Origin: Tridacna crocea
Taxonomy: Eukaryota > Mollusca > Bivalvia > Cardiida > Cardiidae
NCBI GenBank assembly: GCA_943736015.1
Contig: OX031060.1
Coordinates: 6,833,501-6,897,500 of the forward strand
Direction of reading: 5' to 3'
DNA: 64,000 nt
Shown here one piece after another: positions 12,008 to 22,958 of this stretch; the stretch's first letter is position 1; every line of letters begins with the position of its first letter. Position numbers and translations under genes: made by a program. A model generated the notes under the pieces. That model was given only the letters and a program-made list of their open reading frames with translations. It did no database searches and had not been told where the DNA came from.

Positions 12008-12460
12008 AGCCTATATTCCAAAATTCACAAAATCCAAACCCAGGAAGCTAGCCTGAAAAAGCCAAGCTGAATTGAAACTCCAAACAACACATAATCTGGG
12101 GATGAAAGCCAAAATAGCACATTACCATGCCGTTTTTCCGCAATCTTTCGTGCCCTGACCCTACCCTTGTTTTTCTCCGCTAAAAACAGCCGCTTGCTCC
12201 ATGACCCCTCACTTTCGCATTTAGGGTCAAAACCATAGAACAAAGAAGGAAAGGTCATGACCCCCTGTTTCACATACAAAACAAATCATTCTTTTCCTTA
12301 ATCTAACACAATTCATGGGTGTAATAACTACTCTTCTTATCAAAATTGCATTAAAAACCTACCTTACTCACTTATTTCTATTTTTGACCCTGGCCAATTC
12401 GAAGCAAACTGTTTACTTGTGCCTTATGCATTGTATCAATGCGCCCTAAAGTAGGGCATG

Positions 12461-12504
12461 TGTTTTAAAAGGAGTCCAACCGCCATGGGTTCTATAATAT
12501 ATAG
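12461..12504. repeat. 88-bp satellite, reversed remnant split by a foldback element
   Basis: Half of a reversed unit (ttttaaaaggagtccaaccg, gggttctataatatat). The other half resumes at about 12833 after the foldback element and its AT-rich flank. Confidence 0.8.
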
Positions 12505-12660
12505 AGGATAATCAACTGGTTATTTTTGATATGAAAAATATCTCACGAGGATGCGTTGTTAGGCGTTGAAAGAACGAGTGCGCAGCACGAGTTTTTTAAC
12601 GCCTTACGACGCATCCGAGTGAAATATTTTTCATATAAAAAATAACCAGTTAATTATTCT
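12505..12660. mobile_element. foldback (hairpin) element
   Basis: The arms 12505-12567 and 12597-12660 are inverted copies: ggataatcaactggttattt outer, gatgcgttgttaggcgtt inner. The loop contains gagtgcgcagcacgag. It interrupts a reversed satellite unit together with the AT-rich stretch 12661-12832, in which I see no gene. The loop resembles that of the foldback at 40034-40188. Confidence 0.75.
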
Positions 12661-12832
12661 ATTTATTATATACTTATTAACATTATTATTTCTAATTAAC
12701 ACTATCTATAAGTGCTTAATGAAAAAAAAGTAGTTCCTAAATTACGGAAGGAAGTGAAAGTGAAAGTTGATAACGTCACTAGTGATGATATCAAAATTTA
12801 TTACACTGGGAAATTCCAGGATTTCACTGCTA

Positions 12833-13093
12833 GGTATATAATAAATTGTTGTTGCACACCGGGAGATACAGTTTAGATTCTATAGGGCTTGTGTTAATAA
12901 TATATAGTTGATGCAGGTAAGGACATACAGCTTAGGTTCTATGCAGCTTGTGATGTAAAAGGAGTAGATTCGCCCCGGTTTCTATAATATATCTTTGTTG
13001 CAGACCGGGACATACAGATTATAGGTTCTATCGGGCTTGCGGTTTTAAAATAAGTAGATCCTCCCTGGGTTCTATAATATATGGTTGTTGAAA
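12833..13093. repeat. 88-bp satellite, reversed units
   Basis: About three reversed units, with ttgttgttgcacaccgggag, cagcttaggttctatgcagc and cctgggttctataatatatg. This is the last trace of the satellite in the window. Confidence 0.88.
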
Positions 13094-13149
13094 TGCGGCC
13101 ATTCAAACGCCATCAATGATCAAGGTAAGGTCGGTAGGCCTAAAGTAAA

Positions 13150-13391
13150 GTAGCAGTACACGGCTGTCGGCTAAACTCGTTTCGGTCAGCCATATGCCGA
13201 ACTGAACTTCCTCAAACAAAGGTCTATATAGTCAGCCTGAAATTATAAGGAGCACTTAAATGCAACGACACAATCCTAATTCTTTAGATTTTAAATCTTT
13301 AAATCATATTCAGCTTGGGAAATAGTGATATCAGTGATCAATATAAGCAAGTGACATAGTCGGAAAAAAACTGAAAAAAATTGCCATTTTT
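13150..13391. repeat. ~240-bp segment, copy 2 of 2
   Basis: Direct repeat of 11769-12007, lying just outside the last reversed satellite unit. The stretch 13392-13620 beyond it is AT-rich and shows nothing recognisable. Confidence 0.85.
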
Positions 13392-13620
13392 AATTTTGCA
13401 CCTTACATCTTCTTTTTCTGCATATCATTATTACTATTTTATGTAAGCTATAGATGTACAGAGATAAATGATAAGTTTGAAAATCATGGAAACTGAGTGC
13501 CTATGTCATAAAATACTGCCGATAATAGATGTTTATTAAAACACGGAACGGGGCGAAACGGAACAAAAACAGAACACATGAAATAATACAATTATTTATA
13601 AATTAATGATCTTCCACTAG

Positions 13621-14530
13621 TTCCAGACGTCGAAAACAGTTTCAAATTATTTGCAAATGACAATAAGCTTTATTCAGTGGTTGATTCACTGACTTGAAAG
13701 TAAAGAAGACTTACAAACGGACAAAAATAACCTAAGTCAGATGACTGGCTATTGACTTTCAATAAAATAAAATGTAAACATATGCACTTTGGAACAAAAT
13801 GTCATAGCGATTATAAAATTGAAAACGAAACCATAAAACAGAAACCAAAGAGAAGGATTTGGGCACAGGAATTTGATATTTTATAACCAAAATAAATTAT
13901 AAAATGTATAAAAAAAATCTGTCCTATATAATATAAACAGTGTTTATACTATATTGGGGAGATTTTTTTTTTTTTTATACTTTATCATTTATTTTGGTTA
14001 TAGAATGTCAAGTTCCTGTGATTTGGGCATAAGATTTCATCGACAACAAACTTAATTTCCAGGACCATATCAACATACAAATTAAACAAGCAATTCATCT
14101 TGAATACGCGTCAGTAATATGGTCATCTATCTATAAAAAAGATGCAATACTGCTTGAAATGTACAAAGAAGAGCAACTAGAATGTTAAGGTATCTGAGAA
14201 ATAAAAATTATACTGAAAGATTAAAGGAACTGGGCCTTCCAACAGTAGGATACAGACGGGAAAGAGCTGATCCTATACAAAGTTATAAATTACTAAATAA
14301 TATTGATCAGACATCAATTAATTTTCTGAAAATCAGATACTCAAGTTCTACAAGAGGTAAACTTAAGTTATACAAAGAGAGATTTAACACAGAAACTAGG
14401 TGAAATACATTCAGCTGTAGGATAGTTAAACACCTGGAATAATCTACCGCAAAGAGCTGTAGATCTATGCACCCACACTAAATTCCTTTAAATCCATATT
14501 GAATAGTCAATGGGTATAGCCGATAATAAA
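13621..14530 (+). pseudogene. CR1/L2-like LINE reverse transcriptase, C-terminal fragment
   Basis: Broken reading frames recover the end of a non-LTR RT. Near 13650 is a degenerate active-site region with N in place of D in the FADD-type motif. A segment near 13730-13790 corresponds to the usual palm-to-thumb stretch (DWLLTFN-like). A segment of the KDLGI type at about 13853 is split by a 155-bp MITE. After the MITE, 14182-14403 is open and reads YRRERADPIQSYKLLNNID, a signature of the C-terminus of CR1/L2-type RTs. It continues to about 14510 in other frames. There is no endonuclease or 5' part, so this is a truncated, long-dead copy. Confidence 0.8.
13865..14019. mobile_element. 155-bp MULE-like MITE in the LINE relic
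   Basis: Ends are acaggaa and ttcctgt, with inverted repeats of more than 50 bp (ttataaccaaaataaat mirrored near 13991-14005). The 9-bp duplication gatttgggc lies at 13856-13864 and 14020-14028. Excision restores the LINE reading frame (Lys-Asp-Leu-Gly-Ile), which confirms the boundaries. Long inverted repeats plus a 9-bp duplication fit Mutator-like elements. Confidence 0.88.
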
Positions 14531-14639
14531 TTCAAAGCTAGATGTTATGATTAAATGTATATCTAACTTGTTAAATCCTTGTTCATGAAAGAACAAAAAA
14601 GCTTAATGAAGTGGATTCTAGGTGGAGAAAATGTAGGTG

Positions 14640-15433
14640 TGATGAAAATATTGTTTTCAAAAGTTATCTTCCCTGATTCGAAGTACTTACGCCATTTATC
14701 TCTTCTGCAGAGCAATTTATGTCAAAGCTAGTCTAAAAGGTACAGCGTCAATCTTTTATCAATCTATACTGATTTCATTCATAGTTTTCATATAGCTTTA
14801 TCTTAAATGATACCAAACTATTTCATTTTTGAGTATTTCCGTCAATCTTTCTATATTATTTTTCTCTGCATCGGTAGACGCTCATTAGAAAAGGTAAGAA
14901 ACCAGATCGAGCATTCGAGAGGTACAGGCGCTTTATGTTTCTAGTACAACGCAAGGAATCACCTGACCTGGGGTATCACGTGACCTGTAGTATTTAAACG
15001 CTGATTTCAGTGTTACGCAAATGTCCGGACTTGGTAAGTGGTAAAGAAGGCAAGTGATGAAAGTGCTCAGCATTATTGCAATGCAGAAGCACTTTCAAAA
15101 CTAGCTCTGTGCCGCCACCCCAAGTCAATATAATTAGTGTGCAGGGGGTAGCTATAAATCTAGTATCCAGTGGTCGAAGTAATAAAGAGTTGCCTTTTCT
15201 ATTCTACTTTTTATTATTCTATCTCTTGATTCGTATATAATTAATAGATAATTCTGGGGAAACAAGCCTTATCATCAACTGATATCATCGTTTAATCATT
15301 TTTCACATTTCTAGGTGATTTTATATGAAGTGAGTTCTGGCAAAGCAGCCAGCACTACATGTGTTGTTCTATTGTTCAACCCCAACTATTTCAAAAGTCG
15401 TTTTATTGAGGAAACGCTCAGGAATACGTTACA
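14640..15433 (+). repeat. Gypsy 5' LTR
   Basis: Begins TGATGAAAAT, where homology with the 3' LTR starts, and ends TTACA just before the primer site, about 794 bp. It contains a TATA-like word (tatttaaac, 14991) and a poly(A) signal (aataaa, 15181-15186). The first ~150 bp match 33802-33947 with a handful of differences, including a four-base insertion near 14688, which indicates an old insertion. Confidence 0.8.
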
Positions 15434-15437
15434 AATT

Positions 15438-15454
15438 TGGTGTCAGAAGTGGGA
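15438..15454 (+). promoter_or_regulatory. Gypsy primer binding site
   Basis: tggtgtcagaagtggga lies four bases after the LTR end. This word is the standard minus-strand primer site of many invertebrate Ty3/Gypsy elements, usually assigned to a leucine tRNA. Its placement fixes the LTR boundary. Confidence 0.85.
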
Positions 15455-15501
15455 TTTTCATTATAACAATCACCAGTTATAACTTACCCAAAGTACCTCA
15501 A

Positions 15502-17200
15502 CATGGATAATGAATCTATGGACGAGCACATGCGCAGCTTGGATGTCAAATTAAGTCGCCTTCAGGCTCAAACAGAAATATCTAGACTTCAGAACGAAAT
15601 TTCTCTGCTGGAACAAAACATCTTCGCAAACCAAGGATACTAACTCCACTTTGTTCGTTATGTACCTTGGCCGCTCGCCTCTTTAAAAATCGAAACACCC
15701 GCTGCGCCACCTGTCGAATATCACGAGTTGCGTAACCTTTGCTGATGTTATTTCTGACAAATCAAAATGCTCGTAATAAAATTGGTTGGTTATGCATCAA
15801 ATATGGCTGCGCTTTCGGATTCATCACACCAAAACAAGACGAACAGACGCAATCATTTGGCTATGGAACCCGTCCTAATACTTCACATAATTGATCGTAA
15901 ACAAAAAAAAAAACTCACTAAATATCGATCGTCTACTCTTTTTTGGCAAATTTCGTCACAAACACGACAACTTTCGTTTTTGATGGGCGCCGCCATTATT
16001 GTTTTCTGTTTTGCGAAAGATTTCTTGTTACGGATGGTTTGATTGGACGCGATGGGTTTTGATCGCATCCAATGAAAAGGCGCAGCGGGAGCTTCGATTT
16101 TTAAAGAGGCGAGCGGCCAAGGGTACTACCCTAGTATCCTTGGCTTGCGAAGTTGGAACAAAAGTGTTTGAGTCTAAATGAAAGGCCTCATAGCTTAAAA
16201 AAAGAGCCAAAAGTCGGCTTTTAGAAGACAAAAGCTTGAATCCAGGGAGCAAGATAGATCTAGTATGATTAGCAAAAACCCTCCGATTTTGCCTCCGGTG
16301 ATAAAACAAGAACCTTGGGCTGAGGATTATGAGGCCGGAGACACTAGGCATTTATTATAAAGGTCTCAAAGGCCCATTTTCTTCCACCCCAAGTTGACAT
16401 CGAGGGAAAGGTTTCAACAGGCCTCTAATCAAAGTGCTATAGTTCCTGGAGGCATCAAAATGAAACCCGCCACGTACGATAGGACAAGTTCATGGAATGA
16501 CTATAAGGCTCATTTCGAAGCATGTTGTCGGATAAATAATTGCACCGAGGAAGAGAAAGGTCTTTATTTGTCTGTTTCCTTGCGTGGACAGGCACAGGGT
16601 ATCTTGAGTAACATGGCAGAGGAATCCTACAGCTTTGATCAGTTGATGAGTGCCTTGAAAGAAAGATTTGCACCTCTAATCAACCGAGTTATATAGGGCC
16701 CAGCTTCGGGAAAGGTGACAAAAGGCTACAGAATCATTGTCGGAAATGGCACAAGACATTCGTAGGTTAACTAACCTTGCCTATCCGTCTGCACCTATTG
16801 ATGTAAGAGATGTTTTAGCCAATGAACAATTTATTGATTCTCTGGTAAGTTCAGAAATGTGGCGTAGAGTCAAGCAGGCAAGACCGCTTGACTTGAATTA
16901 TGCAGTAAGGCATGCTTTATAGCTTGAGGCTTTTGTGAGATCTGAGGAGAAAATAACAGAGGGTAAGGGATACCTTTACGCTGTATCTGAACCAAGTTCC
17001 TCCGGGCTGGATCAGGTCGTTTCGGAAATTAAGCAGTTAAAACAAGATATGTCAGATATGAAACATGGTTCGGAAAGTTTGAAAGAATATAGGGATGGTT
17101 GGCAAAAGGGGCAAAGATACCATACCAATAGATCTGGCAACCAGACCAGCTACAGAAAAGCTTGCTACATTATGTGGTTCATTTTCTCATCTGAAACGGT
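15502..17200 (+). pseudogene. gag: Gypsy gag, interrupted and frameshifted
   Basis: The ATG at 15502 opens a coiled-coil-like N-terminus (leucine heptads, residues 13-40). It is broken after codon 39 by the MULE-like MITE at 15619-16154. The body resumes at about 16390 with the conserved capsid region: a KPATYD motif, a WNDYKAHFEACCRINN stretch and LSVSLRGQAQGIL. Next is QDIRRLTNLAYPSAPIDVR at 16746. A frameshift lies near 16690, a TAG at 16920-16922, and another frame change near 17100. The nucleocapsid knuckle is degenerate: only a SHLKRSCPENN remnant is visible near 17190, and its first cysteines are altered. The protein would pack element RNA into particles. As it stands it cannot be made. 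Confidence 0.85.
15619..16154. mobile_element. MULE-like MITE (CATCTTCGC family), copy 1
   Basis: Ends catcttcgcaaaccaagg and ccttggcttgcgaagtt, with subterminal inverted repeats (ggccgctcgcctctttaaaa mirrored near 16095-16125). The 9-bp duplication ggaacaaaa is at 15610-15618 and 16155-16163. It interrupts gag. Its interior differs from copies 2 and 3, so it is a distinct subfamily sharing the same termini. The short frames inside lack transposase motifs. Confidence 0.9.
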
Positions 17201-17229
17201 CTTGTCCTGAAAATAATAAAGGTCCGAAA

Positions 17230-17703
17230 AACGATGTTTCAGAGGCACAGAGTGTCAATTACACGAGTCCAAAAGGATCTAGGTTGTTCCTTATTGCATC
17301 TGTAAACGATGTCAATTTAGAGTATTTGATTGACACCGGGGCAACAGTTTCCATTATTTTACCCATAATATGGAATATGCTGGATGCCTCTGTCTTACAC
17401 AAATTTGATCAGGACATATATATAGTGTCTGCTTCAGGAACTCCTTTAGATGTCTTGAGAAAGACTGAGGTTGTCTTACAAATTATGGGCTTGAATTGCA
17501 CTTCTACAGTGATCATTGCAGAGATAGATGGAATACTTGGCTTCGACTTTTTTAAGTCTCACAATGTTGTTACGGATATTGCAAATACTATTTTGACCAT
17601 AAATGGTGCAAAATATAGTCTGCATACAGCTGGCAAGATTGGCTGTTTCCGAGTCATTACTCAAGAGTAGGTTCTGTTAAGACCAAGAACAGAAACTATA
17701 GTC
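17230..17703 (+). pseudogene. Gypsy retropepsin domain
   Basis: Open from 17095 to a TAG at 17668-17670. The aspartic protease signature appears as LIDTGATVSI, at about 17326-17355, after FLIASVNDVNLEY. A flap-like segment and an ILGFDFFKSH motif (about 17531) complete the usual retropepsin order. It would mature the Gag-Pol polyprotein. The active-site DTG is intact, but the flanking frames are broken. Confidence 0.82.
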
Positions 17704-18620
17704 TTGAATAAGGTTGATGGGAGCCATATGCTTAAAAAGGGTGGAGCTTACCTCGTTGAACCATCTGAAAAACTATTAAGAAATACTGAAAGTCTTGTTG
17801 CAAGGTCATTGGTGGAAGCTAACTCCTCTGTACCTGTGAGAATCATGAATCTCTCGCATGAAGACCAGATCTTTCATGTCAGGACAAATATAGCGACACT
17901 GAGTTCTGTTACCAAACTACACAAGTCGGGTTGGAAACCTGGGCCAGAAAGCAGGTTACCTGAACGTTTAGTTGGGTTGATCGAGAGAAGCACTGAGGGC
18001 ATGTCTGAAGACAATCGTAAACAAGTAATCACCCTACTCCGAAAGCATAGCAAAGTGCTTTCAAAATCAGATGAAGATCTGGGTCGAACAGGCATAGTTC
18101 GACACAGAATTTCAACTGAAAACACGTCTCCAATTAAACAACGGCTACGTCGAGTTCTCACAATCCCTCCAGTGAAGTTGAAGCCCAGATCAATAACATT
18201 CTAGAAAAAGATGTCATCGATCCATCCAGTAGTCCATGGGCTAGTAGAATTGTATTAGTACAGAAAAAAGATGGCAGCCGGCACTTCTGTGTGGATTATA
18301 GGAAACTTAATGATGTAACTATAAAGGACGCATATCCTTTACCAAGAATCGATGATAGCTTGGACCAGTTGGCTGGTTCAAGATGGTTTTCTAGTTTAGA
18401 CCTTAATTCAGGGTACTAGCAAGTCTAGGTCGACACTGCATTTGTGACTAGACAAGGATTATATCAGTTCAAGGTCATTCCATTTGGCCTCTGTAACGCA
18501 CCAGTCACGTTTGAGCGCCTGATGGAGACAGTTTTGGCTAGCTTGCATTGGCAAATATGCCTGATATACCTTGATGATATAATTGTTATTGGAAAAACTT
18601 TCGAAAATATGTATCAGAAC
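17704..18620 (+). pseudogene. Gypsy reverse transcriptase, N-terminal part
   Basis: The linker and fingers are open from 17704 to about 18160. A frame change near 18165 follows. The RT core then reads in the new frame: a SPWASRIVLVQKKDG stretch, FCVDYRKLND, and the palm motif ending in YLDD at 18567-18578. Two TAG codons at 18417 and 18426 fall where this class normally has Trp and an acidic residue (the GYWQVE-type motif), so they look like simple point mutations. The frame is then cut by a hAT element at 18621. The YLDD catalytic pair is preserved even though the gene is dead. Confidence 0.88.
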
Positions 18621-19954
18621 TAGGGATGGCAACGGTTAACCGGTTAACCGGGTAACCGATCGAATGACCGATTAACTGGTTAGGAAATTGGTAACCGGTT
18701 AACCGGAAACAAATATAGGCCTATATTATCAAAAGTTTACCAAAATAATCATTATAACAAAAAAATACAAAGTTAACTTTGCCGGTTCTGACAACCAAAA
18801 CTGCATCATACGCACATCCAATGTCGCCAAGACGCGGCGAAGGTGTGATATACAGTTTGACATGTCTGTGCAATGTTAAACGTTGTTAATTCGCTAATTA
18901 GTCACCAGTGTCCGATAATAAACAATCAAACACTTGTCCTCTTTGGATCAAAGTAACTGGCTTATCGTAATTGATTTGCTTGGATTTTTTCATTAAGTAC
19001 CCTCCCCTAATCAAATATATGCATGGATTGACCAATCAGAACAGAACAGAATCAACGTAAGAGGGATTGAAATTTATAAAGTCAATCAATCTGTGTTCAA
19101 GCAGGCATAGCGGTTTCTCTTCGTTCTTTATCACTTCGATAAGTATTTTCGAAAATCATAGTGTAGTGCAGAGGCTTTGAATTTGGGAGAGTCTAAAATT
19201 TAAACCTGTTGTTTGGGTGATGGCTAACACCCGATCATCTAGCGATAGCCGCTTTGTTTGACGATCAATAACCATACCATCATCTGTATGATTCTGTTTG
19301 TAGATTTTTTGAAGTTGTAAATAGCAGTGATCCCACTAAGTTTTTCTTTTGATGCAGCACTAAAGTCTGTTAATAATATATCTATGGAAATTTACTGCTT
19401 AAAATCATTAAAAAGCTAAAAGACGATCTGAAGTGACAACGTCGAAAGGAACATTTTGTTCTGCCATGGGTTTCCGTGTTTCTTGCATCGAGCATTTTTT
19501 CATGTGTTTTAATTTATGGACAGGTATTTCCGCCTGATTTGACAATAATTTATCAAAATGGGTAGCAAGTAACTTCAAATCCTGGTATTTTACGCAAGTT
19601 AAGCAGATTCTTTTTTTTTTCTTTCCAACGTGAGGTCTCACGTGAAACCAAAATTTTTTTACGTGAATTTCAGTTCTATTAGGTGATTTACGCTATAATT
19701 TACGTAGTGGAAACACTGAAATGGCCTGATAATTTCTAGTCCTCTATAGAAAACATTGTGGGAAAATGATTTTATTGCCGAGAGGGTGGGAGATCGTCTT
19801 TTGCGCTAAAGTACAGAAATAGTAAACATGTTGACATATCGAGCAGGTACCTTCATCTTAAATGTTTTTACATGGTCGTTCGGTTAACCGGTTAACCGAT
19901 CGAAAGATTGAACTGTTAACCGGTTAGCAAGTTTACTAACCGTTGCCATCCCTA
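18621..19954. mobile_element. 1.33-kb non-autonomous hAT element
   Basis: Termini tagggatggcaacgg and ccgttgccatcccta, followed inside by repeated ggttaaccggttaaccg words. The 8-bp duplication atcagaac is at 18613-18620 and 19955-19962. These are the hallmarks of hAT elements. The ends are rich in the short palindrome ggttaacc, forming subterminal repeats. One minus-strand frame (19408-19641) is open but shows no dimerisation or transposase motif, so I treat the element as non-autonomous. Confidence 0.9.
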
Positions 19955-20850
19955 ATCAGAACCTTGATCTAGTTCTACAGAGGCTAGGGGAAGCGGGGCT
20001 GAAACTTAAACCCAAAAAATGCCATTTGTTTTAACATAAGGTAGAATTTCTAGGACACGTAGTTTCTGAAGAAGGTATTAGTACAAACCCGAAGAAAATC
20101 GATTGTGTTCGCGAATGGCCATTGCCATCAAATATTAAGGAAGTACGGTCATTTTTGGGATTATGCAGTTACTACCGGAGGTTCATAGAAAACTTCTCCA
20201 AAATAGCCAAGCCTCTGTTTAAGGTGTCTGAAAAGAATGTAAAATTTGACTGGGATGAGAAGTGTGAGAACGCCTTCAGCGCACTTGCGAAAATGTTGAC
20301 CGAAAGCCTAGTACTGTCCCACTCAGACTTCTCTAACAGCTTTATTCTTGAAACTGATGCATGTAATGATTCCATCGGAGCAGTTATTTCACAGAAGATT
20401 CAGGACAAAGAAGTTGTAATAGCATATGCAAGCAGGACTTTGACAAAGTCTGAACGCAAATATTGTGTGACCCGCAAAGAAATGCTTGCACTGGTACACT
20501 TAGTGAAATACTTCAGGCATTATCTTATTGGAAAGCCATTTCTTGTCCGAACAGACCATGGGTCTTTGCGATGGTTAATGAACTTTAAAAACCCTGAGGG
20601 GCAAGTTGCTAGATGGTTGGAAACCTTATCATCCTATAACTTCAGTATTGAGCATCGTCCTGGGCGTCGCTATGGGAACGCAGACGGGATTAGCAGGATC
20701 CCTTTCAGGCAGTGTGGCCGTAGCGAAGCAGTGGAAGAAATTCAAACTCATAGAATCTTACCTATGAATTCATTTCAATGCGGAGAGAAAATTTCAAGTA
20801 GGGATTTAAATCTTCCATTGCAAGATGCTCAAGACGCAAATCAAGATATT
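19955..20850 (+). pseudogene. Gypsy RT thumb and RNase H
   Basis: The frame resumes after the hAT element with LGEAGLKLKPKKCHLF, a TAA at about 20032, and EFLGHVVSEEG. It is then open from 20122 onward. KEVRSFLGLCSYYRRFIENF is the classic RT-connection motif. The RNase H-like domain follows: ILETDACNDSIGAVISQ, IAYASRTLTKSERKYCVTRK, ALVHLVKYFRHYLIGK, RTDHGSLRWLMNFKNPEGQ, and ends with IEHRPGRRYGNADGISR. The open frame stops at the LINE inserted at 20851. The catalytic acidic residues of the RNase H fold appear retained. Confidence 0.9.
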
Positions 20851-21440
20851 GCCCCCAGCTGGGCGGGGGGATAGAAATAGCTCAGCTGTCGCACTATAGA
20901 AGGGGTAAGACCCCCCCACTGTGCCTGCCTGTTTGCCGTAGGCTGCAACTCGTGTCGTTTGATGACGGGATCCTGGTGGTTGAGTGGATTCAGAGCTCGG
21001 CCCTTTGATAGCTTTGTTTACACAACACACCACTTCGGCCTTGAACTGAACTAAACGAGGGGTCAGAAAGGCCCGTTCTGATCAACCGGCTGGTCGCGCC
21101 GTGCCCTAGGGTGTTTCTTTTTGTTTACTTTCACACATACATACACAGATACACCATTTCTCTGTCATCAGTTTCTGTATGTCAATACCCTAGAAGGCGG
21201 TGGCTCATGGGCTAATCGGGTGAAAGCTTGGTGTTTGATTGACACTTGTAAATGCCTAAAGACAGTCTATGCTTGGTATGACATTCTGCGGGCCTACATT
21301 TGTCCAGTCTAGCCCTTTCACTTTGAGTATATCACCGATGTATCCTTGTCATGATCTGAGTTAGGTTTCCCCAGATCATGTCCCCTTGTTGGGCTCCGAG
21401 GCGGGTGGGGAGCATCGGTGATGAATATTTAACAACAACT
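20851..21440 (+). promoter_or_regulatory. LINE copy 1 5' UTR
   Basis: A GC-rich start (gcccccagctgggcgggg) is followed by tgatgacgggatcctggtgg and, further on, gaaggcggtggctcatgggc. The last two are also present in copy 2. Full-length LINEs carry an internal promoter here, but no specific promoter element can be pointed out. The open frame at 21378 starts upstream of the conserved ATG at 21441 and is probably not used. Confidence 0.6.
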
Positions 21441-22943
21441 ATGGCTTCTCAAAAAAAGGCCAAGCGTGTACTCTCCGACTCAGATTCGGAATCAGAATAC
21501 TCAAGACCTTCAACAACATTTGCTCGCTTTTTAGTTATTGAAGCTATTGACTCTTCTAAACCAGTTACAAAACTCTCACCTTTTATCATTGAAAAATCTA
21601 TCTCTTCAATATTAGGCACACCAAAATCTGTTAAAAAACTTAAAAATGAAACCTTACTTGTTGAGTGCTACTCGCAACAACAAGTCAGAAACCTGCTTGG
21701 ACATAAGAAACTTTTCAATCTTGATGTCAAAATCTTTCCCCACAAGACCCTTAATACCTCCAAGGGAGTCATTAGATGCAAAGAATTAAGCTACTGTGAC
21801 TCCTTGGAGGAAATCAAATCAAACCTCAAAAACCAGGCTGTGTCTGATGTGAAAAGAATTTCAGTTCTCAGAAATGGCATTCGTAGAGATACACATACAT
21901 ACATCTTGACATTCTCTACGCCAACTCTGCCTACATCTGTTAAAGTTGGATTTCAATCGGTTAAGGTCGATGTTTATGTGCCTAATCCGTTGCGCTGTTA
22001 TAGATGCCAACGGTACGGACATCATGAAAGTAATTGAAGAAGCACACCTGTTTGTCCCAGGTGTGCTTTTGAAGGCGAAGACCATGACCAAAAGACTTGC
22101 AATAACCCCCCTCTCTGTGTCAATTGCAAGTCCTCTCATCCTACCTTTTCCAAAGAATGTTCTGTTTGGAAAGATGAGAAAGAAATCCTCTCAGTCAAGT
22201 TTAAGGAGAATGTTACCTTCTTGGAAGCCAGGAAAACAGTTGAAAAACGCAGGTCTGATCAGGCTTTGTTGAGCAAAAGCACAACCTATGCAAATGTTGC
22301 TTCTCCTTTGCCTGCAAATGGACATTGTCCAACCTGCGAACTGTTGGCCAAAAAACTTCTCCAAAAGTTTCCTGAAATGACTGATGAACTGAAAGCTCTC
22401 ATCCCAAATGTCCAAGTTGCAACACCTTCTACTCAGACTCGGCCTGCATCTGAAACAAATAAAACTTCTTCTGTACCCTCAAAACCCACAAATTCTCAAA
22501 GTACCTCTTCACAAAAAACCTCAAAACCATCTACCTCCTCACAAAATATCTCTTCGAAAAAAGCTTCAAAAGCATCTGCCCCTTCACAACAGACACCAAA
22601 GAAACCACAACCTACATCTTCACAGCCTACAACCAAATCCAACGTCACATCTAAAGACAATCCTAATCATACACCCCGACCTCCAAAAAGGTCTTCTTCC
22701 AAATCCAAACCACAAACTAAAGATAACCAAGGATCTTGTGAAATCACAGTGAAAGTAAATGATCCTGTCCCTACCTCCAACAGATTTTCGGAGCTAGAGG
22801 ACATGGATGCAGATACAGAAAATTTGGAAGGTGAGGTTTCAGATTCAGAAGCCTCTATCTGGTCCACTTCCAAAGATCTTTGGAACAAGGATTTTGACGC
22901 GTGGCAATCATCCAAAGCCGAGACATCTATAATTAAATCTTAA
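21441..22943 (+). pseudogene. LINE copy 1 ORF1 (RNA-binding, zinc knuckles), one nonsense codon
   Basis: Starts ATGGCTTCTCAAAAAAAGGC, matching copy 2. An N-terminal acidic/serine patch is followed by a globular region (KLSPFIIEKSISSILGTPKS) and a CCHC zone. A single TGA at 22035-22037 replaces the fourth zinc ligand (Cys) of the first knuckle (CYRCQRYGHHESN then stop). The frame continues unbroken to TAA at 22941, through the other two knuckles and a Ser/Pro/Lys-rich tail. ORF1 proteins coat the LINE RNA. As read, this copy makes only the first ~198 residues. The change from TGC/TGT to TGA is one base, so it could also be a polymorphism or assembly error. ORF2 begins 15 bases after the stop. 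Confidence 0.88.
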
Positions 22944-22958
22944 CCAGTCTATTTTAAA

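Larger units (their letters stand above)
11601..12460. mobile_element. 860-bp element with ~38-bp terminal inverted repeats
   Basis: The ends are inverted copies: catgcctactttagggcgca, then ttgatacaacgcataagg on the left, mirrored at 12422-12460. Reversed satellite units lie on both sides (11183-11346 and from 12461). It contains the hairpin at 11634-11767 and the first copy of a segment duplicated at 13150. No transposase is visible. A target-site duplication was not identified, so a mobile origin is an inference. Confidence 0.6.

Noticed and set aside
19408-19641. hAT transposase fragment on the minus strand.
   Set aside because: The 77-codon frame has Cys/His and Lys residues but no recognisable BED finger or hATC motif.
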